Of a stretch of 64,000 nt of DNA, positions 8,636 through 18,270 are shown piece after piece. How positions within the stretch are numbered: the stretch's first letter is position 1; each line of letters opens with the position of its first letter. The notes beneath the pieces were generated by a model that did not search any database, had not been told where the DNA came from, and was given only the letters and a program-made list of their open reading frames with translations. Source of the DNA: Bacillus andreraoultii (lineage in GTDB: Bacteria > Bacillota > Bacilli > Bacillales > Caldibacillaceae). Location: positions 516,005-580,004 of the forward strand of contig NZ_LN868935.1 in the NCBI RefSeq assembly GCF_001244735.1, given 5' to 3'. A program made the translations under genes and the position numbers.

Positions 8636-9077
8636 GTATATTACACCTACCTCCTACTATCCCTTTTATCAAAACGCTTATCGTTTAATAATTTTTAATT
8701 TCGGGAAATAGTATCCCTCGGTCAAAATGAATGCAACTTCACTTCCTATTCTTTCTGCACGTAAAACATTATAGGAATAGGAAGCATGATTATTAAAACC
8801 TTGAAGTAGGGGAAAAGTGTTTTATTTTCCGCCCATCCATATAAACATTTAATCCATACCCGTAATGAATTACTATTTTTAAATCTTTCTGGCGGTCTGT
8901 TCGAAATAGATCATTAAGCCTTTATAACACTTTGTTTTTTAAAAATAATTTATAAACTTATGTAAAATGAAATCGACAAAGCACACTAAACCTCTTTTAT
9001 AGCTTACAAAAATCTATTTTTTCGATAACAAACTATAAAATACTACTCCAAATTAATGTGTTGGTTTGAAATATAGC
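8636..9077 (-). other. Spacer with a decayed reading frame (about 8690-8920)
   Basis: On the minus strand a coding-like stretch reads DLKIVIHYGYGLNVYMDGRK, then shifts frame at about 8810 and continues QGFNNHASYSYNVLRAERIG and LTEGYYFPKLK to a stop near 8690. I do not recognise the family. The rest of the spacer (8930-9077) is AT-rich and shows nothing. Confidence 0.3.
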
Positions 9078-9800
9078 CTAGTCTAATTGTTTAAAAACAT
9101 CTTTGAACTTTGTAATATTAGGCTGATGGAATATGGATTTTAATCCAGGTATAAATGCAAGCGATTGCTTCCTAAAGTACCTACTTAGCACAATCGTAAT
9201 ATAACCAACAGCAGCTACTATATTAATTAATAAAATATTTATCTTCGATTTAAGTACCCCTTGACTTTCTTCTACTATAGAACCTTGATGAAGACCTACA
9301 TCTGAAGGGAAATCGCTAATCACTGCTTCTATGGCTTTTTCACTATTGAAATAAAGAAATGTTGTGAATATAATATGTAGGGTAAAAGTAATTATCATAA
9401 AAAGACTTGTAAGAAACGTAATTTTAACAAATAGTTTAGAAATCTTTAGGCTATTAAACAACTTGGAAATAATAATAATTCCAAGTAAATACCCTAAAGG
9501 TAATAAAATAAACAAAACAAACGAAGAACCATCGTAATCTTCATAGATTGCATTTATAACACCTTCCCATTTAAACGCTAGCATAAACACAACAATATAG
9601 AAAGATACTGAAAACATTGCAATTAAAATAAACAATATTGTATTTATGATATTGCGTTTAGATGAACTACTTAAAGACAATATTTCCTCACTTTCATTCC
9701 TTTTATTTGAAGCATTTTGTAACTTATGTCCACATGAAGGACAAAAATTACTATTTTCATTTAATTTAGAACCACAATTCTCACAAAAAAATCTGGACAT
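9078..9800 (-). CDS. Zinc-ribbon membrane protein
   Basis: A 240-residue protein starting with a zinc ribbon: CxxC at residues 6-9 (CENC) and CxxC at 20-23 (CPSC), followed by a polar serine-rich linker to about residue 48. Four to five hydrophobic segments of membrane-spanning length follow. Proteins of this architecture are common in Firmicutes (zinc_ribbon_2 plus membrane domain) and mostly uncharacterised. AAAGG lies just before the ATG. It stands alone between decayed regions and appears intact. Function unknown. Confidence 0.7.
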   Translation of the reverse strand: MSRFFCENCGSKLNENSNFCPSCGHKLQNASNKRNESEEILSLSSSSKRNIINTILFILIAMFSVSFYIVVFMLAFKWEGVINAIYEDYDGSSFVLFILLPLGYLLGIIIISKLFNSLKISKLFVKITFLTSLFMIITFTLHIIFTTFLYFNSEKAIEAVISDFPSDVGLHQGSIVEESQGVLKSKINILLINIVAAVGYITIVLSRYFRKQSLAFIPGLKSIFHQPNITKFKDVFKQLD

Positions 9801-10013
9801 CCTTTCATACCCTTTCCTTCTTCTTTTTTCTGTGAAAGGCTTTTTTCATGCACGGGTTGGAGTAGTAGTTCATTGGAGTTTTCTGTTATAGTGCCTATAG
9901 CTACTTCTTGATCAATTTTACAAAATCTCTAACTTAAAATGTTTAATCAAATTTCTTTCCAACCAAAGATAATTACAAGCTTATAAACTACTATTCAAAT
10001 TTAATAATTTACC

Positions 10014-10366
10014 TCATGCATTTAATGGCCAATCTCTATATTGTTCCTCAGCCTGTTTCATCACAGCATTTGTTATAAATTCAAGCTGCTTTTTAACTTC
10101 TCTTACAATTTTGTGAATCAAGTCAGTTATAAATTGATTATCGAAGTCGTCCAATTCCAATGAAGTTATTACCTTGTAAAACTCAATTTCTTCATCAGAT
10201 AAGCCCAAAGCCTGTCTTTGTTTTGCTTCTTCATCAACTTCCATTTGCATTTGTAGCATCATCCTAACAACGTCAGCAGCTTGGATAATTCTATTATGGT
10301 ATTATTGGCTGCATCAAATAAATCTCTTTGAAAATCTATGTCTGCCTTAACTGTCATACTTGCTCC
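10014..10366 (-). pseudogene. Type I restriction-modification scar: hsdM start fused to hsdR end
   Basis: AGGAGGAGC precedes an ATG at 10366 that encodes MTVKADIDFQRDLFDAANN, which is the N-terminus of HsdM methyltransferases. From about 10301 the sequence instead encodes, in another frame, the C-terminus of the HsdR endonuclease: YHNRIIQAADVV, the motif LGLSDEEIEFYK, and a helical end with W. An internal deletion of several kilobases with its ends near 10302-10312 removed the rest of hsdM, hsdS and most of hsdR. No functional product is expected. Confidence 0.65.
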
Positions 10367-10444
10367 TCCTATAAACGATACTTTTATACTATTGATTCTA
10401 ACATAATTTAGGAACTTTGTACGTTCATAGAAGTTTACAATCAC

Positions 10445-10850
10445 TCAAGCAAAATTTATCTACATCCAATCACAGTGAAAATTCCTTATATGTATTTTTA
10501 AAATATAAAATTTTTTCTGGCCCTACCTAGTATTAATTATATGCATAATCCAAGGTAATTTGAGCCCCGGGTATGTCAATCCAAAAGTAAAGATATTAGA
10601 TGAAAGTCTACTATGTTGAACAAAGCCCTTCGGGTAAAGGAAATCCTTCCTTCTTACACAAATACCCACACTACCCCGCTCTATTTGATTTGAAATTGCT
10701 TTTAAAACCTCAAAACCTTCCTCTCATACTTTCCATTGGAGTAGAATTCCCTTATTTCATCTCTCTTAATTTCTTCCACATCTTTTTTGAGAGGAGAAAT
10801 TACAGCTATTCTATAATCATTTTATAGTACTCGAGAACATTATTTTGGTA
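10445..10850. other. Spacer, nothing recognised
   Basis: No convincing gene. The stretch GGTATGTCAA at about 10569-10578 repeats the junction of the IS3 element's lower end (10847-10856), possibly a trace of another element copy. Confidence 0.35.
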
Positions 10851-10863
10851 TGTCAACACTAAA

Positions 10864-11700
10864 CTAAACAAATTTTTTAAGGTGTTCATTTTTATAATCG
10901 ACTGGACTTAGATAATCAAGTGTTCTATGAATTCGAATGTGATTAAACCAATGTACATAATCAGCTAATTCCACTCTTAATTGATCTAATGATTCAAAAA
11001 CTTTCCCTTTAACAAACTCTGTCTTAATAATTTTAAACGTAGCTTCGGCAACTGCATTATCATACGGACAACCTTTCATGCTTAATGAACGTTTAATGCC
11101 AAACGTTTCAAGAGCTTCATCAATAATCTTGTTTTTAAATTCACGGCCACGATCGGTATGGAACATTTGTATCTGTCTTAAATCAACTTTAATTGTTGAT
11201 AAAGCATGATACACTAATTCTGCATCCTTATTTGGACCAGCACTAGAACCGATGACTTCCCTATTATAGAGATCAACAAATAAACATATGTAATGCCATT
11301 TTTTCTCAACTCTCACATATGTTAAATCGCTAACCACTACTGCAAGTGGATCTTGTTGTTTAAATTCTCTATTTACTTCATTTTTTATTTCAGATTCATT
11401 TGTTTTATCTATATGAGGTTTAAATTGAGCAACTGTATATTTTGACACTAAGCCATTATCTTTCATAATTCTACCGATACGTCTTCTTGACACGTCCATA
11501 CCGCGTTTTTTCAACTCTACCTTTATTTTTCGTGTCCCATAATTTTGGCGACTCTTATGAAAGATATCAATAATGGCAGCGACCAATTCATCTTCTGACT
11601 TTTCCTGTTCTTTAGCCTCATAGTAATAGGTACTTCTAGAAACTTGTAGGACATCGCACATTGCTGATATCGAGTATTTGTGCCGGTTACTTTTGATCAC
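10864..11700 (-). CDS. IS3-family transposase OrfB
   Basis: A 278-residue integrase-fold protein. Asp125 (SDLTYV), Asp183 (HTDRG) and Glu219 (NAVAEATFK) form the DDE triad, with the 35-residue D-E spacing characteristic of IS3. The N-terminal HTH_21-like region (YSISAMCDVLQVSRSTYY) and the closing HWFNHIRIHRTLDYLSP block agree. The GTG at 11700 lies 2 bases after the orfA stop, and the orfB frame is open across the end of orfA, so the fused OrfAB could be made by -1 frameshifting, although the local GAAAG is a weak slippery site. Confidence 0.9.
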   Translation of the reverse strand: MIKSNRHKYSISAMCDVLQVSRSTYYYEAKEQEKSEDELVAAIIDIFHKSRQNYGTRKIKVELKKRGMDVSRRRIGRIMKDNGLVSKYTVAQFKPHIDKTNESEIKNEVNREFKQQDPLAVVVSDLTYVRVEKKWHYICLFVDLYNREVIGSSAGPNKDAELVYHALSTIKVDLRQIQMFHTDRGREFKNKIIDEALETFGIKRSLSMKGCPYDNAVAEATFKIIKTEFVKGKVFESLDQLRVELADYVHWFNHIRIHRTLDYLSPVDYKNEHLKKFV

Positions 11701-11702
11701 AT

Positions 11703-11984
11703 TTACTTTCGTCCTAGTATCAGCGCGGCTTGCTTTAAAATATCATTCTCCAGCAAAAGTCGTTTATTTTCTTTGCGAAGTACAATTAATTCGTTTTCTT
11801 CCGGTGTACGATTGTCCTTTTCTTTAAAAGAACCAGAAATTTGACTTTGCTTTATCCATTTATCAAAAGCCGAAAGGGTTAAATCATATTCACTAATAAT
11901 ATCTTTTCTAGGCTTTCCGCTCTCATATAACTTAACCATTTGGGCTTTAAATTCATCGGTAAATGTTCGTCTTTCCCTTTTCAT
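11703..11984 (-). CDS. IS3-family OrfA (DNA-binding)
   Basis: A 93-residue protein: RRTFTDEFKAQMVKLYESG and an HTH region (residues about 5-45) that recognises the element ends, followed by a leucine-zipper helix (EENELIVLRKENKRLLLEND) used to dimerise. Typical of HTH_Tnp_1 OrfA proteins. Immediately upstream of orfB. Confidence 0.9.
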   Translation of the reverse strand: MKRERRTFTDEFKAQMVKLYESGKPRKDIISEYDLTLSAFDKWIKQSQISGSFKEKDNRTPEENELIVLRKENKRLLLENDILKQAALILGRK

Positions 11985-12054
11985 TGTAAAGTCCCTTAAC
12001 TGAATAAGATGGTAGTAGACTAGCTAAACAGTGGAAATATTTCGAAACTTGACA

Positions 12055-12312
12055 CGGATCCTCTACGGGCATGAGTTCCCAGCCGAGAGGCCAGATGTCA
12101 CAAACATCGGCATCGCCAATCAAGGCTATCATGCCCGCCCCTCCGGATAAAGTTTCTAGTACCGTTCTTTTATGCTTTTTAGCATTATACCCAATTTTAG
12201 CTCTTAGTCTACTTACACCTTAATTTTTCTGTCCAGTTAAGTGTAGCCTATTCAAGATGGCGTGATTAAAATCCACTACAATCTCGCACCTTAAGATAAC
12301 ATTAGGTACAGT
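12055..12312 (-). pseudogene. Unassigned coding remnant beside the IS3 element
   Basis: On the minus strand from about 12200 a frame reads KKHKRTVLETLSGGAGMIAL, then IGDADVCDIWPLGWELMP up to the IS boundary at 12055. Across the element the same frame would go on from 10850 for 14 more codons to a TAG. I do not recognise the protein. Upstream, 12200-12310 contains no gene. Confidence 0.3.
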
Positions 12313-13695
12313 TTACACAGCTGTACCTTTCAAAACAAGCTTCACTATCACCTCCACATGCATCGTTTGTGGAAACATATCAACGGGTTGCACTTCGATT
12401 GTTTTAAATCCGTTGTTTTCTAAAATTTGGAGGTCTCGGGCGAGTGTTGCCGGGTTACAACTGACGTAGACGACTCGTTTTGGTTTCATTTCTATTATCG
12501 TTTCAAGCAATGTTTCAGCACAGCCTTTTCGTGGAGGATCGACGACAATTACATCTGCGTGAATTCCTTCCTTAGCCCAGTTAGGAATAACCGTTTCTGC
12601 CTCACCAACAGCAAATTCTACATGATGGATCCCATTCAATTCGGCATTTTTCTTTGCATCCTCAATCGCATCTGGCACAACTTCTACTCCATACACTTTT
12701 TTCGCTTTTTGTGCTAGAAATAAAGAAATGGTCCCAATTCCACAATACGCATCAATTACGATTTCTTCACCGGTTAAATTCGCATACTCGAGTGCTTTAT
12801 CATAAAGAACCTTTGTCTGTACAGGGTTCACTTGATAGAACGACAGCGGAGAAATCATAAACTTCACGTCACCAATATAATCGTAAATCACATCACTCCC
12901 CCATAAGACTGTCGTTATATCACCTAAAATAACATTCGTCCGCTTCGAATTTATATTTTGTACAATTGATTTGACATTTGGTAGTGCAGTAACGATTCTA
13001 TCAATAATCTCCTGTCGATGTGGAAGTTTTTCTGTCTTCGTTATGAGAACAATCATTAACTCGTCTGTTTGTTTCCCGAAGCGAGCCATAATATTTCTTA
13101 ACACACCTGTATGTTTTTCTTCATGATACGCTTCTATACCGAGCTCATCACAAATTCGTTTTACTACTCGAATGGCCTCGTTAATTGCTTCAATTTGAAT
13201 GACACTTTCATCTGTATCGATAATTTCGTGGGTACGAGGCTTATAAAATCCCGAGATTAATCGACCATCTTTTTCGCCAACAGGCACTTGGGCTTTATTT
13301 CGATAGTGAAATGGCTCATCCATGCCGATAATCGGATGAATTTGTACATCTGTTAATTTTCCAATTCGGGTTAGTGCTTGTGTCACTCGATTTTGTTTAA
13401 ATTGAAGTTGACCTTCATAAGACATATGTTGAAGTTGGCATCCACCATACTTATTTATCTCCGTTTTTGGGATATCGATTCGATACGGACTTCTTTCCTT
13501 CATCTCGATTAATTTTCCATAACCATAATTTTTCTTTACATTAAGTACTTTAATTTGTGCCCGCTCGCCAGGCAGTCCACCTGGTACAAAGATTGGAAAG
13601 CTATTAATTTTTGCTACTCCTTGACCTTCATGAGTTAAATCAATAAAGTCAACATCTATGTAATCATTTTTCTTCACTGGTATTTGTTGTTTCAT
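12313..13695 (-). CDS. rlmCD: 23S rRNA (uracil-C5)-methyltransferase RlmCD
   Basis: A 460-residue S-adenosylmethionine-dependent enzyme that makes m5U in 23S rRNA (B. subtilis YefA makes U747 and U1939). An N-terminal TRAM domain (about 5-60) binds RNA; the methyltransferase domain has the SAM-binding [11 protein letters not shown] (from 315), DPPRKGC (386-392) and the nucleophile Cys413 in [10 protein letters not shown]. The iron-sulphur cysteine cluster of RumA-type enzymes is largely missing: only one Cys remains, in YGGCQLQH. The start is ATG 13695, with AAAGGTGG upstream, rather than the GTG three codons earlier. Confidence 0.92.
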   Translation of the reverse strand: MKQQIPVKKNDYIDVDFIDLTHEGQGVAKINSFPIFVPGGLPGERAQIKVLNVKKNYGYGKLIEMKERSPYRIDIPKTEINKYGGCQLQHMSYEGQLQFKQNRVTQALTRIGKLTDVQIHPIIGMDEPFHYRNKAQVPVGEKDGRLISGFYKPRTHEIIDTDESVIQIEAINEAIRVVKRICDELGIEAYHEEKHTGVLRNIMARFGKQTDELMIVLITKTEKLPHRQEIIDRIVTALPNVKSIVQNINSKRTNVILGDITTVLWGSDVIYDYIGDVKFMISPLSFYQVNPVQTKVLYDKALEYANLTGEEIVIDAYCGIGTISLFLAQKAKKVYGVEVVPDAIEDAKKNAELNGIHHVEFAVGEAETVIPNWAKEGIHADVIVVDPPRKGCAETLLETIIEMKPKRVVYVSCNPATLARDLQILENNGFKTIEVQPVDMFPQTMHVEVIVKLVLKGTAV

Positions 13696-13790
13696 AATTT
13701 CCACCTTTATTCGTTTTCTCCATTATATAATCCAGATATAACTATATCAAAGTCCCTAACGAAATAGGAGTTGGCAATATTTTTTCTATA

Positions 13791-13835
13791 AAAACATAAA
13801 GAAATCAGTGGGGTATCTTATTATTCCCACTGATT
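13791..13835 (-). terminator. Terminator after dagK
   Basis: Minus-strand stem AATCAGTGGG / CCCACTGATT (13835-13826 with 13812-13803) followed by TTCTTTATGTTT. It separates dagK from rlmCD. Confidence 0.7.
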
Positions 13836-13841
13836 GATTAA

Positions 13842-14759
13842 TTAAATATCAACTTTATCTTCTGCCCGTAGTTCATTTATCGGAGCAAAAACTTCAAAAT
13901 GACGATATAAATTTTGAAATTCACATGGTGCAGACCCACCAAGCTCACCGTCAAGATTTATTAACACTTCTTGTGGTGACGAAACTTTAATATGGTTTGC
14001 TTTTGTGTAAATGACATTTGGGTCGTTAATATGTTCCCCACGGATAGCCATTGTTACAACGCGAATAAATTCAGCAAGGTTTGTCTTCTTTAAGATTAGC
14101 ATAGTGAAATAACCGTCATTAATGGATGCATCTGGCGCTAATTTTTCAAAACCACCAACAGAATTCGTTAGTGCTATTAAAAATAACATAGCTTCCCCTT
14201 CAAACAATTTTCCATCATACTCCAAGCGAATTTCAGAAGCTTTAATGGACGGTAACATTTCAATCCCTTTTAAATAATATGCTAATTGACCTAACATTGT
14301 TTTTAATTTACTCGGTACTTCATACGTTAATTCGGTTAAACGTCCGCCACCAGCAATATTGATAAAATATTTTTCATTCATCCGGCCAATATCAACTGGC
14401 ACTGTTTGTCCTTGAACAATAATATCGGTTGCTCCAAGAACATCACGAGGAATATGGAGTGCTCTTGCAAAGTCATTCGTCGTCCCAACAGGAATGAGTC
14501 CCAATTTCGGGCGATAGGGTTGTTCTGCCATTCCATTGACTACTTCATTTAATGTCCCATCTCCACCAGCAGCAATAACAATATCATATTTTCGTTCGAC
14601 AGCTATTTTGGCTGCTCTAGTTGCATCTCCTTGTCCAGTTGTTGCGTGACAAGATGTTTCATAGCCAGCTCTTTCTAATTTTTCAAGAACTTCAGGTAAA
14701 TGTCGCTTGAATAGTTCCCTTCCTGAAGTTGGGTTATAAATAATTCTCGCTCTTTTCAT
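13842..14759 (-). CDS. dagK: Diacylglycerol kinase (lipid kinase)
   Basis: A 305-residue soluble lipid kinase that phosphorylates diacylglycerol to phosphatidic acid, recycling the diacylglycerol left by lipoteichoic acid synthesis. The DAGK catalytic domain has the nucleotide-binding GGDGT at 65-69 within AAGGDGTLNEVVNG and an IPVGTTNDFARAL block after it; the C-terminal half is the beta-sandwich of NAD-kinase-like lipid kinases (DgkB/YegS). In B. subtilis the orthologue yerQ also lies between gatCAB and yefA, so synteny supports the call, although three genes intervene here. Confidence 0.93.
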   Translation of the reverse strand: MKRARIIYNPTSGRELFKRHLPEVLEKLERAGYETSCHATTGQGDATRAAKIAVERKYDIVIAAGGDGTLNEVVNGMAEQPYRPKLGLIPVGTTNDFARALHIPRDVLGATDIIVQGQTVPVDIGRMNEKYFINIAGGGRLTELTYEVPSKLKTMLGQLAYYLKGIEMLPSIKASEIRLEYDGKLFEGEAMLFLIALTNSVGGFEKLAPDASINDGYFTMLILKKTNLAEFIRVVTMAIRGEHINDPNVIYTKANHIKVSSPQEVLINLDGELGGSAPCEFQNLYRHFEVFAPINELRAEDKVDI

Positions 14760-15270
14760 ATATCATCATCCATTTATAAGTTTGATTCAACTACTAATCA
14801 TGATATATGAAACAGTTATACAACGCAAATAAAATCGACTTAAAATTCCTCGATGAACGACCGAGCTAGGGCCTTTTCTCCTTTTTATTGCTATCATTTT
14901 TGCATCTCGACTGATTTTTTTAAATACTTGAGTATGATTATTATAGATAGAATTATAGGAAGTGCTCGAATGTCTGCAAGAACCGTATGATTAAACCACA
15001 TGTACTAAATGAGTGAAGGCTGTTTCCAATCAATCCTACCAATGGAGGACAAATTGCGACCGTTTTCGATAGATGGAAGAGAAGATGCAAAATTAGCTGT
15101 AGATGTGAAAGATAAAGCTTGCAACATAATATAGGGCTGTCTAGCCACTCAATCAAGCACGAATAATCGTATTCAATTTCAAAAAAGTTTCGCCCAAATA
15201 CATACAGGGCCTAGTTTCCTTTAATAAACTAGACCTACATATTCTCTATTATTATTTAAACCTACTACAA
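14760..15270. other. Long spacer between dagK and alr
   Basis: No credible gene. It contains a hairpin at 15206-15236 (AGGGCCTAGTTT with AAACTAGACCT) close to the end of alr; without a good T run it is a weak terminator candidate. Confidence 0.45.
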
Positions 15271-16407
15271 CTACTTCCCTGTTTTTATATAGATTCTCGG
15301 AACACGTTTCCCAATTAAACAAGTTGTCTCATAGTGTATTGTGTTCATTTGTTCTGCTACTTCATCTAAGGAAATGTAACCTTTCTTAGGGTCACCAAAA
15401 ATAGTCACATAATCATTTTCATTTACATCTTCCACATTCGTCACGTCGATCATAGATTGGTCCATACATACGCGTCCAACAATTGGCACTTTTTTTCCTT
15501 TAACCGTAACATGGCCTTTATTTGATAGCGCTCGGGAAAAACCATCGGCATAGCCAATCGGTATCGTTGCAATGAGAGATGTGCAACTTGGTGCATACGT
15601 ACAACCATAACTTATCGGTTGACTTGCTGCCACTTCTTTTATATAAATAGGTTTTGTTTTTAAACTCATCACTTGTGTTAAATCAATTTTTTCCTCCAAG
15701 TGTTCAGCTGGATATAACCCATAAAGACTAATTCCGACTCGAACCATATCCATATGCCATTCTGGAAGTGCGATTGTCGCGGCACTATTACAACAATGTT
15801 TAATTGGTATGTTGATTCCATGTTTACCTAAGAAATTTATTACTTCACTAAACTTTTTATATTGTTTATTCGTATAAGTTAAATCAGTATTGTCCGCATC
15901 GGCAAAATGTGTAAAGATTCCTTCCACTTCTACATAGTCAGACGTAATCGATTGAATTAAATTTAAAGTCTCTTCTTTATTATTTACGCCAATTCGGGAC
16001 ATACCTGTATCTACTTTTATATGAACTCGTGCTTTCTTTTTGCTTTCTTCTGCAACGCACTGAATGGTATCTAATACATCTCTTGTAAAAACGGTTATTG
16101 CAATATCGTTGAGTATAGCTTCTTTGACGGCATTTCTAGGTGTGTAACCGAGAATTAGGATTGGGGCCTTAATACCTGCTTGACGTAGTTCGATTGCCTC
16201 ATCTAAAAATGCCACAGCTAAATAACTTGCCCCAGCTTCTAGAGCTGCTTTTGCAACTTCAATTGCTCCATGTCCATAACCATCCGCTTTTACAACAGCA
16301 CAAAATTTAGTTTCCGAATGGATATAATCAAGAAATTTCTTTACATTATGTTGTACGGCATCTAGGGATATTTCAACCCAAGTGTCTCGATAACTACCAT
16401 GGTTCAT
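15271..16407 (-). CDS. alr: Alanine racemase
   Basis: A 378-residue PLP enzyme interconverting L- and D-alanine for peptidoglycan. The PLP lysine is Lys40 in AVVKADGYGHG; the opposite catalytic Tyr lies near residue 267 in SYGCTY; the barrel and C-terminal beta-domain lengths are normal, and RVCMDQ is the usual late motif. I start at ATG 16407, with AGGGGGATC upstream; the frame is open 29 codons further but without a binding site. It is monocistronic here. Whether it is the housekeeping or the second (YncD-type) racemase cannot be told from the window. Confidence 0.93.
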   Translation of the reverse strand: MNHGSYRDTWVEISLDAVQHNVKKFLDYIHSETKFCAVVKADGYGHGAIEVAKAALEAGASYLAVAFLDEAIELRQAGIKAPILILGYTPRNAVKEAILNDIAITVFTRDVLDTIQCVAEESKKKARVHIKVDTGMSRIGVNNKEETLNLIQSITSDYVEVEGIFTHFADADNTDLTYTNKQYKKFSEVINFLGKHGINIPIKHCCNSAATIALPEWHMDMVRVGISLYGLYPAEHLEEKIDLTQVMSLKTKPIYIKEVAASQPISYGCTYAPSCTSLIATIPIGYADGFSRALSNKGHVTVKGKKVPIVGRVCMDQSMIDVTNVEDVNENDYVTIFGDPKKGYISLDEVAEQMNTIHYETTCLIGKRVPRIYIKTGK

Positions 16408-16504
16408 TTTGATCCCCCTAATAAGAAGTAAAACAATGTTTAAAATATCATATGGAATTAGTATACGCCCGCAAATAGTAATTGACAACCTCACATAACG
16501 TCTC

Positions 16505-16545
16505 TATTAGTAAATAAATAAGTGCCATCCAAACTCAGATGACAC
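16505..16545 (-). terminator. Weak terminator after the aldo/keto reductase gene
   Basis: The minus strand can form GTGTCATC / GATGGCAC followed by TTATTTATTT just after the stop codon. Confidence 0.5.
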
Positions 16546-16560
16546 CCTAGGAACTGGACA

Positions 16561-17385
16561 TTATCTCATATGAAATTCATTTGGCACGGCACCAATCCGT
16601 AAATTTTTATCTAGTGCTGCAATTTTTTCCATATCTTCTGCAGTTAATTCAAAATCAAATACATGGAAGTTTTCCTCAATGCGTGATGGTGTAACCGATT
16701 TTGGTATCGCAATGACACCAGTTTGTAGATGCCAGCGAAGAATGACTTGAGCTGGTGTTTTTCTGTACTTTTCAGCAATTGCTTTAATCGTTTGGTCATT
16801 CAAAACATCTTTTCCATTCATTAATGGACTGTACGCTTCAAGAACAATATTATGCTTTTTACAGTAGTCATGAAGCTTTTGTTGTTGGAAATATGGATGG
16901 CGTTCTACTTGGTTAACGACTGGAACAACTTCACATTCGCTGAGCAATCTTTCCAAATGCTCAATATCAAAATTACATACACCAATCGCTTTTGCTCGGC
17001 CATCTTGATAAATCTTCTCTAACGCTTTGTATGTATCAATATATTGATCAAATTTTGGTGTTGGCCAATGGACTAAATAAAGATCAACGTAATCCAATCC
17101 TAAGCGGTCAAGGCTTGCATCAAAAGCTTTTAATGCATTGTCATAACCGTGATCACTGTTCCACACTTTTGTTGTAATGAAAAGCTCTTCACGTGGTACA
17201 CCACTTTCCTTTAGCGCTTTTCCTACTCCAACTTCATTCTTGTAAATCATTGCTGTATCAATTGAACGATAACCAGCTTCAAGTGCCTTTTTAACGGCAG
17301 GAGTTGCTTCTTCGTCCGGAACTTGCCATACACCAAAACCTAATTGTGGCATTTTTAACCCGTTATTTAACGTAATAGATTCCAT
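16561..17385 (-). CDS. Aldo/keto reductase
   Basis: A 274-residue NADPH-dependent oxidoreductase of the AKR5-like group (B. subtilis YvgN/YtbE relatives), which reduces aldehydes such as methylglyoxal. The catalytic tetrad is visible: Asp43, Tyr48, Lys73 and His106 (the last in LYLVHWP). The signature NQVERHPYFQQ and the C-terminal IPKSVTPSRIEEN, which binds the NADPH 2'-phosphate, are present. I start at ATG 17385, with GGAGGGG 9 bases upstream. Single gene; the substrate in the cell is unknown. Confidence 0.88.
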   Translation of the reverse strand: MESITLNNGLKMPQLGFGVWQVPDEEATPAVKKALEAGYRSIDTAMIYKNEVGVGKALKESGVPREELFITTKVWNSDHGYDNALKAFDASLDRLGLDYVDLYLVHWPTPKFDQYIDTYKALEKIYQDGRAKAIGVCNFDIEHLERLLSECEVVPVVNQVERHPYFQQQKLHDYCKKHNIVLEAYSPLMNGKDVLNDQTIKAIAEKYRKTPAQVILRWHLQTGVIAIPKSVTPSRIEENFHVFDFELTAEDMEKIAALDKNLRIGAVPNEFHMR

Positions 17386-17493
17386 CTTTATCATCCCCTC
17401 CAAATGTTGTCAGTAGTATGATCGCACTGAATGTAGTCTGTAAATTCGTACGCTAAAATTTTTTAACTGCTAATCAAATTCCAACAATCAAAC

Positions 17494-18051
17494 TTACTTC
17501 GATATTTTTTCAATGATACTATCTGCTACTTCCTTCCATACTTGTTGATATTCTAAAAAGAATGTTATCATCTTTTTATACATTTCTTTTTGTTTTTCCG
17601 TAAAATCGGGAGCTTCCTTCTCAGGTAACTTTGCCCGTTCGTCATCAACGAATTGTTGTACTTCTGGTGCCCGTGGTCCCCAGACAGCAAATTCATTTCC
17701 TTCTTCATCTAAAAATATATAAATAGGAATCGATCTTGATGTTCCGTTTGTTAAATATTGATCCATTAATTCAAGATTTTGATCCCGAAGAAGGTAACGA
17801 ACTTCAATTCCAGCAGCTTCAGCAATTTTCATCAATACTGGATTATTGAGCATCGCGTCCCCACACCAGTCTTCCGTAATAGCAATTGCCCGTAGTTTTC
17901 TTGATTGCAACTGATTCATCGTCTCTATCTGTTCCTTGTTTAGTTGAAACCGATTATAAATCGAGAGCATGTTTTCTTGATTTGTCGTCATTTGATCTAC
18001 ATACGCTCTATAATCCATTCCTTTTTCAAACCACTCATTCAACGTTTTCAT
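17494..18051 (-). CDS. Thioredoxin-fold protein with a single active-site Cys
   Basis: A 185-residue cytoplasmic protein of the thioredoxin-like superfamily. The active-site position reads EDWCGDA (Trp62, Cys63), so only one cysteine of the usual CxxC remains; a cis-Pro follows in the SIPIYIFLDE strand. The Bacillus homologues are annotated as thioredoxin family proteins without defined function. A disulphide reductase role is unlikely with one Cys; a thiol-binding or peroxidase-like role is possible. Confidence 0.75.
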   Translation of the reverse strand: MKTLNEWFEKGMDYRAYVDQMTTNQENMLSIYNRFQLNKEQIETMNQLQSRKLRAIAITEDWCGDAMLNNPVLMKIAEAAGIEVRYLLRDQNLELMDQYLTNGTSRSIPIYIFLDEEGNEFAVWGPRAPEVQQFVDDERAKLPEKEAPDFTEKQKEMYKKMITFFLEYQQVWKEVADSIIEKISK

Positions 18052-18270
18052 ACCATCACCTCGTTATTTTTATTTGCATTTATATAGATCACTCAAAATA
18101 CTCCTTATAAAACTCGCTAATTTGATTATACGTAATTTTTCTACCCATTTGAACTAATTTGAATTATCCGTGTAGTATCTGGTCTAGTTAGGATTGAGAA
18201 TTTCCCCAATTTATAAGCAGTATTTCACCTTTTATAAGCAATTTGCTGCTAGAAATAAATGTTTTCCTCT

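Larger units (their letters stand above)
10851..12054 (-). mobile_element. IS3-family insertion sequence
   Basis: About 1.2 kb with two overlapping-phase genes, orfA and orfB, on the minus strand. The outer bases are TGTCAA at 10851 and TTGACA ending at 12054, consistent with short IS3-type TG...CA ends, though the inner parts of the two ends match poorly. The flanks (GGTA and CGGA) show no target duplication, so the element may have recombined after insertion, or my ends may be a few bases off. Confidence 0.75.

Noticed and set aside
10600-10827. Plus-strand frame of 75 codons near the IS3 element
   Set aside because: No ribosome binding site, no known family, and located in a decayed spacer; looks like chance.
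12364-12382. GGAAACATATCAACGGG as another copy of the edge motif
   Set aside because: It lies inside rlmCD, where the coding sequence explains it.
14953-15156. Minus-strand frame of 67 codons between dagK and alr
   Set aside because: No binding site and a composition unlike a real protein; a plus-strand alternative (about 15040-15135) is no better.
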